Below, in pieces: positions 45,241-55,479 of a DNA stretch of 64,000 nucleotides. Numbering within the stretch: the stretch's first letter is position 1; the number at the start of each line of letters is the position of its first letter. The stretch comes from Chionoecetes opilio (taxonomy: Eukaryota > Arthropoda > Malacostraca > Decapoda > Majidae). A model generated the notes under the pieces. That model saw only the letters and a list, made by a program, of their open reading frames with translations, had not been told where the DNA came from and did no database searches. Position numbers and translations under genes: made by a program. The stretch covers positions 98,501 through 162,500 of the forward strand of contig JACEEZ010022682.1 of the NCBI GenBank assembly GCA_016584305.1, written 5' to 3'.

Positions 45241-45690
45241 CCCTTCGTCTGGCATCAAATATCAGTTAGTAAGCAGCAAGAGGTCAGAATTTTTCACCTC
45301 GTTAAAAAAAACCAGAGTATAGACTAATCATATTTGGCCCAGTTGCAAGAAGTGGTCATTTTCCACCCAGTACACGATAGTGAGTGGGGCGCCCGACCGT
45401 CGTGATACTTCATTGATAAGTTTCATGAACGGCTGATTTTGCCCCCATCGGCATGAGGACCCCGACGTTGGGAGCCATGGCGAGTTGGGTTTTGCCGGAG
45501 GGGTCACCCACCCTAAGACCAAGACCAGATGCAAAAAAAACCATTGCAAATTTGGCGCCAAAGACGGTTTCCGGACTCCCCAACTCAGAGAAATACTTCT
45601 TATAAGGTAAATATCGCATGTGTCCCCACCAAGTTTTTAAAATTTTGATGTAAATATGCAGTTTTAACCAATACTACCTATTGACCAAAA
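45241..45690. other. No gene seen
   Basis: Unique-looking sequence, with a GAAATACTTC/GAAGTATTTC-free interior. A 77-codon frame on the - strand has no recognisable motif. From about 45640 it becomes the left flank of the satellite-bearing repeat (AAATATGCAGTTTTAACC). Confidence 0.4.
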
Positions 45691-45694
45691 CTAC

Positions 45695-47420
45695 TCTCCT
45701 GTCATAACGAGAGGGGGGGGGGCTGCGCCCCTCCAGACCCCTGCTAGTTAAATAACTAACTTGGACATTGTTTTCGTAACCTAACCTCGCTAGGGGGGTT
45801 TTGCCCCCCCCCCCCAGACCCTCCGCTAGTTAACGCACTGATCGCCTAGGCTTGTTTTCTTAACCTAACCTCGCAAGGGGGGTTTCGTTCCTCCCGGACC
45901 CCCCCGCTAGTTTAACGCATGAGCCTAGGCATTGTTTTCTTAACAAAACTCGCAAGGGGGTTTCGTTCCCCCCCAGACCCCCCCGCTAGTTAAAGCTGAG
46001 GGGGGTAGGCATTGTTTTTAACAAAAAATCGCAAGGGGGTTCGTTCCCCCCCCCGACCCCCCGCTAGTTAACTAACCTAACTAGGCATTGTTTTCTTAAC
46101 AAACTCGCAAGGGGTTTCGTTCCCCCCAGACCCCCCAGCTTGTTAACTAACCTAACCTAGGCATTGTTTTCTTAACCTAACCTCGCAAGGGGGGTTTCTT
46201 TCCCCCCAAACCTCCCGCTAGTTAACGCACTGACCTAGGCATTGTTTTCTTAACAAACTCGCAAGGGGGGTTTCGTTCCCCCCAAACCCCCCCGCTAGTT
46301 AACTAACCTAATCTGGGCATTGTTTTCTTAACAAAAATCGCAAGGGGTTTCGTTCCCCCCAGACCCCCCCGCTAGTTAACTAACCTAACCTAGGGACATT
46401 GTTTTCTTAACAAAACTCGCAAGGGGGGTTTCGTTTTCCCCCCCAAACCCCCGCTAGTTAACTAACCTAATCTGGGCATTGTTTTCTTAACAAAACTCGC
46501 AAGGGGGGTTTCGTTCCCCCCCAGTTCCCCCCCGCTATTAACTAACCTAACCTAGGGATTGTTTTCTTAACAAAAAATCGCAAGGGGGGTTTCGTTCCCC
46601 ACCAGACCCCCCCGCTAGTTAACTAACCTAACCTAGGCATTGGGTTTTCTTAAAAAAACTCGCAAGGGGGGTTCGTTCCCCCCCAGACCCCCCCCCTAGT
46701 TAACTAAACCCAACCTGGGCATTGTTTCTAAAGAAAACTCGCAAGGGGGGTTTCGTTCCCCCCTAGACCCCCCAGCTAGTTAACTAACCCAACCTGGACA
46801 TTGTTTTCTAAAGAAAACTCGCAAGGAGGGTTTCGTTTCCCCCCTAGACCCCCCAGCTAATTAAGTTAAGTAAAACCCAGCCCGGGCATTGTTTTCTTAA
46901 CAAAACTCGCAAGGGGGGTTTCGTTCCCCCTAGACCCCCCCGCTAGTTAACTAACCTAACCTGGGCATTGTTTTCTTAACAAAACTCGCAAGGGGGGTTT
47001 CGTTCCCCCCAGACCCCCCCGCAGTTAACTAACCTAACCTGGGCATGTTTTCTTAAGAAAACTCGCAAGGGGGGTTTCGTTCCCCCCCAAACCCCCCCCC
47101 TAGTTAACTAACCTAACCTGGGCATTGTTTTCTTAAGAAAACTCGCAAGGATGTTTCGTTCCCCCCTAGACCCCCCAGCTAATTAAGTTAAGTAACCTAG
47201 CCTGGGCATTGTTTTCTTACAAAAACCTCGCTAGGGGGGTTTCGCCCCCCCCCAGACCCCCTGCTAGTTTAAATAATCTAACCCGGGCCCTTTTTTTCGT
47301 TACCTAACCTCGCTAGGGGGGTTTCGCCCCCCCCCCCAGCCCCCCTGCTAGTTGACTAACCTAACCTGGGCAATTGTTTTCGTAACCTAACCTCGCTAGG
47401 GGAGTTCGTCCCCCCAGCCA
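45695..47420. repeat. 78-bp satellite array, about 22 units
   Basis: Unit: CTAGTTAACTAACCTAACCT, GGGCATTGTTTTCTTAACAA, AACTCGCAAGGGGGGTTTCG, TTCCCCCCAGACCCCCCG. Each unit holds a G-run and complementary C-run around TTTCGTT, able to form a hairpin. Units vary in homopolymer length, and outer units keep CGTAACCTAACCTCGCTAGG instead of CTTAACAAAACTCGCAAGG. Single units in the same flanking context occur at 6105-6440 and about 11840-11965. Confidence 0.9.
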
Positions 47421-47748
47421 GACCCCCCCTTTTGTTATTTTTAATTTCCGACGGCTGTCTGTGTGTCCAAGGGTTGATGGGTGAAAATGGTAAATAAGCC
47501 CCCCGGGCAAAACAGCGGAGAACACCGATGGGGGATGTTGAGTTGTTGACTGTCTTGACTTTAGTTCTTTCAACGGAACTACCAAGAAAAAAAACTGAAA
47601 AGTATGAATTAGCTGCCTTTTTGGCTTCGTAACCGCGTTGATTCTTCATCAGAAATGTATCACATATTGAATATGTTGATTATTGATGTTCAATGGAAGT
47701 ATTTAATAATACATGATGCTCATCAATCATCTCGTCGGTAGGGGGTTA

Positions 47749-49665
47749 TAGTACTGCAGATAGGTGAAATATTTGGAAGAATTGTGGGTTTGGTGAAACA
47801 AGCATGAAATTTGGCAGACAATTAAAAAAGGTGCTTGGGAAGATATTTGGTTATAGGGCCATTCCAGATTCATTCCATGAGCGGAGTGCCTGCCATTTTA
47901 CAAAATGGCTGCCAAAATATCTTCTCGAATGTTGTATCCGCCGGATCTCTCCAACCCCAGAGTACAGGTCAACATCCTGGATGGTGCTGCCATCATCAAC
48001 ATGCTGCGACCAGGGACTGCAAAGACATTCCAAGGTTATGCCACTGATGTCTTCGTGCCGTATGTCACATCCCAGCTTCAGCATGTAGACAGACTAGACA
48101 TTGTCTGGGATCTGTACATGGCAGACAGCTTAAAGGCGGACACTCGCAGCAAGAGAGGAAAGGGAGTTAGGAGACGAGTCGAGCCATCAAGTGCAGTTCC
48201 TGGAAATTGGCAAGAGTTTCTCCGCATCAACGACAACAAGACGGAGCTGTTCTCCTTCCTGGCTTCTAACGTGGCAGACATTGACACCAACAAACATCTC
48301 ATCACCACACAAGGCACTGGCGTTCTTTGCTCCAATCGCCAGGACGTGTCAGCTCTAGCGCCATGCACGCATGAGGAGGCTGACACTCGTATCCTCCTGC
48401 ACCTACAGGATGCCGTACAACAGGGGTACAGCAAAGTGTCAATACGCACAGTTGATACAGATGTGGTAGTCCTGGCCATAGCATCAGCCAATCGCCTCAA
48501 CATCTCTGAACTGTGGATTGCCTTTGGAGCTGGGAAGAGCTTCAGGTTCATCGCTGCTCATGAGATCGCCAAAGCTCTTAGTCCTGCCCGATGTGTGGCA
48601 TTGCCGATGTTCCACGCCTTCACTGGATGTGACACGGTGTCCTGTTTTGGCGGCAGGGGCAAGAAGACTGCATGGGACACCTGGACCACCTATGGAGACG
48701 TCACACCAGCATTCTGCGCCTTGGGTGCCATGCCAGACTCACGTGCCATTGACGAGTGGATGCAACCACTGGAGCGATTTGTGGTCCTGCTGTACGATCG
48801 CACCAGCACAGAGGAGGGTGTGAACCAGGCAAGGAAACAGCTGTTCAGCAAGAAAGGCAGAGCTATTGATGGTCTGCTTCCTACACAGGCTGCACTCATC
48901 CAACACACCAAGAGAGCTGTCTACCAGGCTGGTCACTGTTGGGCCCAAATGATGACCCTTGCTCCAGAGCTTCCGTCACCAAGTGAATGGGGCTGGAACA
49001 AGAAGCCTGGTGGTGGATGGAGTATAACCTGGACGACCCTACCAGAAGCATCAGAAGCTTGCAGGGAACTCTTGCGATGTGGCTGCAGAGGACGCTGCAA
49101 ATGCCAGAAGGCGGCTCTTCAGTGTACAGCTCTTTGTCAGTGCGGTGGACAGTGCTCTGAGTGACGCGGCTCACAGAGAACAGTTCATTACTGTTTGGAC
49201 ACAATTTCCATCCTATTGACTTGCAATTAGACTATAATAAGCTATTGTGTGTACCTCTCCTACCTAGAAAAACAGAAGAAATAATTCTGGGTTGTTTGAC
49301 GCACTTGACGAAGTGGTCCTGATTTCAAAATCGTAACATGACGTAAAAATGATAATTCTTATTTTTTAGCTCAAACTAGTAATTATTTGCCATTTCAACT
49401 GTTATGTGGACAGTAAAATTACTGATGTATGATTTATAATACAAAGGAAAAACATTCCCACCCCTAGAATTGATTTAACCTACAATATCAAAGAATTTCA
49501 AATAAGCGATGGCGGCCATCTTGAAAATGGCCGCCATTTTTGTCACAGGTCGAATCTGAGATGGCCCTAAATCTAAAAATCACCACTGAGGCATAGTCTA
49601 CCTGCGGACCAAATTCCATGCTTGTTTCATCAAACCCACAATACTTTCACCTATCTGCAGTACTA
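47749..49665 (+). mobile_element. TIR DNA transposon carrying an XPG-like nuclease ORF
   Basis: Ends TAGTACTGCAGATAGGTGAA on both sides (inverted), with similarity continuing about 170 bases inward (GTGGGTTTG(G/A)TGAAACAAGC, TAGGGCCAT). TTA precedes the left end (47746-47748). On the right the flanking TTA is split by the LTR retrotransposon: T at 49666, and TA at 52198-52199 after its removal. A 3-bp duplication, long inverted ends and an XPG-like protein recall Academ-type transposons, but that assignment is an inference. Confidence 0.78.
47905..49164 (+). CDS. XPG/FEN1-like (PIN-fold) nuclease with Cys-rich tail, transposon-encoded
   Basis: An intact 419-codon frame. Residues 60-80 (DIVWDLYMADSLK) resemble the XPG N-block. 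HEEADTR (156-162), DTDVV (184-188), GCD (241-243) and GGRGKKTAW (249-257) follow the XPG-I order E-x-x-A, D-x-D, G-C-D and the G-x-G-x-K-x-A helix-turn-helix, so the acidic metal-binding set appears complete. The C-terminus (about 390-418) is a CXC-like run: CGCRGRCKC...C...CQCGGQC. Members of this family are abundant in invertebrate genomes and are usually longer at the N-terminus, so this may be a shortened copy. The ATG lies in the inner edge of the left inverted repeat, and only the region between the repeats is coding. I take it as a mobile-element protein of unproven activity. Confidence 0.78.
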   Translation: MAAKISSRMLYPPDLSNPRVQVNILDGAAIINMLRPGTAKTFQGYATDVFVPYVTSQLQHVDRLDIVWDLYMADSLKADTRSKRGKGVRRRVEPSSAVPGNWQEFLRINDNKTELFSFLASNVADIDTNKHLITTQGTGVLCSNRQDVSALAPCTHEEADTRILLHLQDAVQQGYSKVSIRTVDTDVVVLAIASANRLNISELWIAFGAGKSFRFIAAHEIAKALSPARCVALPMFHAFTGCDTVSCFGGRGKKTAWDTWTTYGDVTPAFCALGAMPDSRAIDEWMQPLERFVVLLYDRTSTEEGVNQARKQLFSKKGRAIDGLLPTQAALIQHTKRAVYQAGHCWAQMMTLAPELPSPSEWGWNKKPGGGWSITWTTLPEASEACRELLRCGCRGRCKCQKAALQCTALCQCGGQCSE

Positions 49666-49666
49666 T

Positions 49667-50059
49667 TGTAGCGACTAAAGTAGTCACCCCTTTCAGTCTT
49701 CATGTTTCCGTACTCTACCAGTGCGGTCTCTAACAGAGAATCAGCGTAGCACGGGGACTATTCTATTTCGTAGTCTTCAATATTTGTTATTGTAATTATC
49801 ATGTGTTTGCACTGTTATCAGCTTATCAATGTAATTAATTATATACAACGTGTCACCAGCAATATATACTGGAAGTGTCTTTGGTGAAACTCGCAAGTCT
49901 TGGTCGAGTTTCGCATACACCTTTAAAATCACCATTTATGAAACCTGAAATTTTGTATATATACTCCAGATTTTATGCAATAAAATTAACCTGAACTGAC
50001 AAAATGAGTATCCTTCATTCCAGTTCAACCATAAGCTATGAACACTCCACCTAGTTACA
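49667..50059 (+). repeat. 5' LTR (393 bp)
   Basis: TG...CA ends. Contains AATATATACTGG and TTGTATATATACTCC (possible TATA elements) and GCAATAAAATT, a polyadenylation-type signal near 49979-49984. Confidence 0.9.
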
Positions 50060-50061
50060 AA

Positions 50062-50079
50062 TGGTGACCCTGGAGTGTA
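50062..50079 (+). promoter_or_regulatory. Primer-binding-site-like sequence
   Basis: TGGTGACCCTGGAGTG starts with TGG, the complement of tRNA CCA-3', two bases past the LTR. The donor tRNA was not determined. Confidence 0.65.
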
Positions 50080-50359
50080 GCTAATGGTTCCTAGGTGGCT
50101 TAAACTGGTGCTGTCCATCTCGGCATAGAAATGCAATTTCTATGCTTTGCTGGACACAAGAGCACACCTCTCCTAGTCGTGGGACCTGCGTCTTCGGAAG
50201 CATTCGTCCCATTGCTCCCGCTGTATATTCCTAGCCTCCAGCTTCACTGGTGATCGCTAGGTTGAAAGCGGGATAGGGAGAATTACACTTATATGTGTAG
50301 CCGCCACCTAGTCAGGTTTCCCACCCAAACCCCGGCACCTTCTGTGCCTTCCTCAGGGC

Positions 50360-51620
50360 ATTTTTGCCCTCAGACGCCTTACTGCGTCCTCAGCGGCCTA
50401 TGCGCATTCAGCGCGGCCACTACCCCGCCAGGCGCCTCACTGCGTCCTCAGCGGCCTATGCGCATTCAGCGCGGCCACTGCCCCGTCAGATGCCTCACTG
50501 CGTCCTCAGCAGCCTATGCGCATTCAGCGCGGCCACTGCCCCGTCAGATGCCTTACAGCGTCACCAGGCCTTATGCGCATTTAGCGCGGGCCCTGCTTCC
50601 TCCGAGGCCTCACTGCGGCCTATGCACATTTAGCGCGGCCGCTGCCCCCCTCCAGACGGCTCACCGCGTCCTCAGCGGCCTTATGCGTGTTTAGCGCGGG
50701 CCCTGCTTCCTCAAACGCCTCAGTGGCCTATGTGCACTCAGCGCAGCCACTCCACCCTCTGACGCCTCCTTGCGCCCTCAGCACGACCTCACGCGCATTC
50801 TGCGCAGCCCCACGGTGTTATTGAATCACTCCACGGCCGCCGCTCGCCGCCCTATGGATTACCAGCCCTGTGGATTACTCAACCCTCAACTCCACAGTGT
50901 TAACGCTGAATCACTCCACGGCCGCCGCTCGCCGCCCTATGGATTACCAGCCCTGTGGATTACTCAACCCTCAACTCCACAGTGTTAACGCTGAATCACT
51001 CCACGGCCGCCGCTCGCCGCCCTATGGATTACCAGCCCTGTGGATTACTCAACCCTCAACTCCACAGTGTTAACGTGACTCACTCCACGGCCGCCGCTCG
51101 CCGCCCTATGGATTACTCACCACCCTGTGGATTACTCACCGCCCTTTGGATTACTCACCGCCCTGTGGATTACTCATCACCAGGCGGCAACACTGCCATG
51201 GCCGCAACACTGCCACGCCCGCAACACGCCGGCGGCACCACTGCCATGGCGGTAACACTGCCACGCCCGCGACTCACAGCCGGCGGCACCACTGCCATGG
51301 CGGCAACACTGCCACGCCCGCGACTCACAGCCGGCGGCACCACTGCCATGGCCGCAACACTGCCACGCCCGCACACAAGCCGGCGGCACCATTGCCATGG
51401 CGCAACACTGCCACGCCCGCACACAAGCCGGCGGCACCACTGCCATGGCGCAACACTGCCACGCCCGCACACAAGCCGGCGGCACCACTGCCATGGCGGT
51501 AACACTGCCACGCCCGCAATACCGCCACGCCTGCAACACTGCCATGGCGGCAATACTGCCACGCCCGCACACAGCCGGCGGCACCACTGCCATGGCGGCA
51601 ACACTGCCAAGCCAGCAACT
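50360..51620. repeat. Three tandem-repeat blocks inside the LTR element
   Basis: Block 1 (about 50370-50780): ~60-bp units with CAGCGGCCTATGCGCATTCA and GCGCGGCCACTGCCCC. Block 2 (about 50820-51110): 85-bp units with TCACTCCACGGCCGCCGCTC and CCCTGTGGATTACTCAACCC, three and a half copies. Block 3 (about 51183-51610): 42-bp-type units with CCGGCGGCACCACTGCCATG and GGCAACACTGCCACGCCCGC. Open frames up to 285 codons run through them and are array translations. Confidence 0.88.
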
Positions 51621-51800
51621 GGTCACCACAGCCCTCCACGTCAACCGCGTCAAACCGGCATACCTGTTGGCCCCAGAGCAAGCCCACATCGCTACCATCA
51701 CATCGCCAACACCCAGGCAACGCCGCTCTACAAAAGCTCTACAACGCCGCTCTCCGCTCAAAGTCTCGTTCCTCCTCCCGCGTCACTAGGGGGGGGGTAC

Positions 51801-52193
51801 TGTAGCGACTAAAGTAGTCACCCCTTTCAGTCTTCATGTTTCCGTACTCTACCAGTGCGGTCTCTAACAGAGAATCAGCGTAGCACGGGGACTATTCTAT
51901 TTCGTAGTCTTCAATATTTGTTATTGTAATTATCATGTGTTTGCACTGTTATCAGCTTATCAATGTAATTAATTATATACAACGTGTCACCAGCAATATA
52001 TACTGGAAGTGTCTTTGGTGAAACTCGCAAGTCTTGGTCGAGTTTCGCATACACCTTTAAAATCACCATTTATGAAACCTGAAATTTTGTATATATACTC
52101 CAGATTTTATGCAATAAAATTAACCTGAACTGACAAAATGAGTATCCTTCATTCCAGTTCAACCATAAGCTATGAACACTCCACCTAGTTACA
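51801..52193 (+). repeat. 3' LTR (393 bp)
   Basis: Same length and apparently the same sequence as the 5' LTR; preceded by the polypurine tract CTAGGGGGGGGGTAC. Confidence 0.9.
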
Positions 52194-52562
52194 CTATTAC
52201 CGCCCGACAATTTTTGCCCGATGGGGCCCACGATGGGGATGAAATGGCGCTGTTCTTGAACCAGAGGTGTCGGGCATTTCCACGCCGGGACCCTATGGGA
52301 AGCACGATAAGACCTTCTTGCAACTGGGCCTATTAGTAAGATCATCCGAGTCCCGAGGATCGAAAATGTTTGTTTACTCGAAAGTTACAAAGGTTCACTG
52401 CTTCACATTTTCTATACGAGTTTGTTTTTGCCGTATTAAAGGGAAACTACAATAGATCATGGGGATAGGTACTTAAAGGTAAGAAAATGTGTACCTTGTG
52501 TAGACATTAATAACGCATTTCCGCGGTTAAAAGTCAGTAAGGTTATGAAAGGGAAGGCGAAA

Positions 52563-52793
52563 GGGTTACAGGGAGTTTCGTACACAAGGTGTTTCGTACC
52601 CACGTTTTGTTAGTTGTTTCGTACACTTATTTTGAGTTTTTTCGTACATACCAGGTGTCGTTTCGGAACTCTAGTAATCAAGTTCAACTCTGAGCTGAGT
52701 GTACGAAACGACTATGGTTTCATATAGACTACGAAACAACCTTTAGGGGTACGAATCTACTGGTGTACGAAACAACTTGTGTACGAACTGACT
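52563..52793. mobile_element. MITE built from GTTTCGTACAC repeats, copy 2
   Basis: Reverse-orientation copy of the element at 6692-6932, with ends CAGGGAGTTTCGTACACAAG and GTACGAACTGACTG. Both copies share the flanking bases TA and CA/TG, so those may belong to the element. Confidence 0.7.
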
Positions 52794-52871
52794 GCAAAGA
52801 GCTGTCAGCGTCCCTTCCCTTCTTGCTGCCTCGACAATGAGTTATATTATTACAGTTTGTCGCTTCATCCT

Positions 52872-53100
52872 TGTCAAGAACATAGAAAATAAGGAAGCTA
52901 CAAGAGGCCACGAGACCTACACGTGGTAGTTCCTGTTACTTAACACTACCTACATCCACCTTTCATCCCCATCCATTAAATTATCTAGCCTCCTTTTAAA
53001 ACTCCCTATTGACTCCGCACTAACTACATGACGACTTAGTCCATTCCAATCATTTACCACCCTATTTGTGAATCAGTTTTTTTCCCGATTTCTTTTTTAA
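52872..53100 (+). repeat. Dispersed AAGAACATAGAAAATAAGG repeat, long copy
   Basis: The most complete copy of the family seen in GPN2 intron 1: AAGGAAGCTACAAGAGGCCA, CACGTGGTAGTTCCTGTTAC, CCATTAAATTATCTAGCCTC, TATTGACTCCGCACTAACTA, then a T-rich end near 53100. Confidence 0.65.
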
Positions 53101-53267
53101 AAACATGTGTACATTAATATTACTTAATTGTCTCTGTACCTATCATCTTCACTGCTCTTTTAACCTTTGCTTTTTCTTCTCCCCTTTTTTCTCATCTCGC
53201 CTCTGAACTTTCGCCGCGCATCACGAAGCAACAGCAAGCGAAGGAAGTAATAAGTCACAACGTTGAT

Positions 53268-54720
<1,453 letters not shown>

Positions 54721-55479
54721 AAGACTGATCGCGACGACCACCGTTAAGGCGCCCTTAACGATCACAACCTTCAACAAATTTCATTTTTGGGGGGAAAAAA
54801 GGGAGACTTACACAGACGGACTGTTTGGGACTCAATTCCCCGGGGGCAGCTAGTGGATTTTTTGTGGTAGGGTTTTAATGAAAAAAAGGAAACGTTTCTG
54901 TTTCCCAGGACCCAACTCGACGCAACTGCAGCCTCGTGACGTCACCAAAAACACAAAACGACAACACTCCTATGTCATTCATGCAGGAACAAACGGTAAT
55001 AGGGGATCTGAAAAATATGGAAAAGTACAGGAAAGTTGATCCGGAAATTAAAGACTAAATATCCATCATTTTTTTTGGGAATTTTCTCCCCAGACTGGAG
55101 TTGGCCAAACGTTTTACGAAAAAGCGTTTCAGCGTAAAAAACGGCAAAGGTCTTTTTGTGCACAGGAAATGTCGTTCGCAAATTTCGGGAAAATTTTCTA
55201 CAAAGCTCAAACTCCGGGTTGGGTTTCCCATCCTTTTGGGGATGGGGCTCCCCTCAGCCCCTTTTGGTCAGGGCGTTGGGACGTCTGCAAAATGAAAAAT
55301 TTTTCTTCTTGCAGATAAAAAAACGGCGAGCGGAGGGCAGTAGCAGCTCCCTTTAAAATCCCTTTTTTCCCCCACAGTTTAAACCGGGGTCACTTTTTAT
55401 TTCCGAAATACTAATCAAAAAAACTTAAAAAAGCGCTCTGTTCCCGTGGCCCCTAGACCCCCTTCGGTAACCCTCACGC

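Larger units (their letters stand above)
49667..52193 (+). mobile_element. Non-autonomous LTR retrotransposon filled with minisatellites
   Basis: Two 393-bp direct repeats beginning TGTAGCGACT and ending CTAGTTACA (49667-50059, 51801-52193) appear identical by eye. A 4-bp duplication CTAT flanks them (49663-49666, 52194-52197). A primer-binding-like site TGGTGACCCTGGAGTG lies 2 bases after the 5' LTR, and a G9 polypurine tract (51789-51797) lies just before the 3' LTR. The 1.7-kb interior has no gag, protease, RT or integrase; it is mostly GC-rich tandem repeats. It would depend on proteins from a relative. Confidence 0.92.

Noticed and set aside
45695..47420. CRISPR-like array
   Set aside because: The units are fully tandem without variable spacers, and the window is eukaryotic.
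50955..51812. 285-codon + strand frame in the LTR element as a possible gene
   Set aside because: Entirely composed of tandem repeats with alternative frames equally open; no domain, and it runs into the polypurine tract and LTR.
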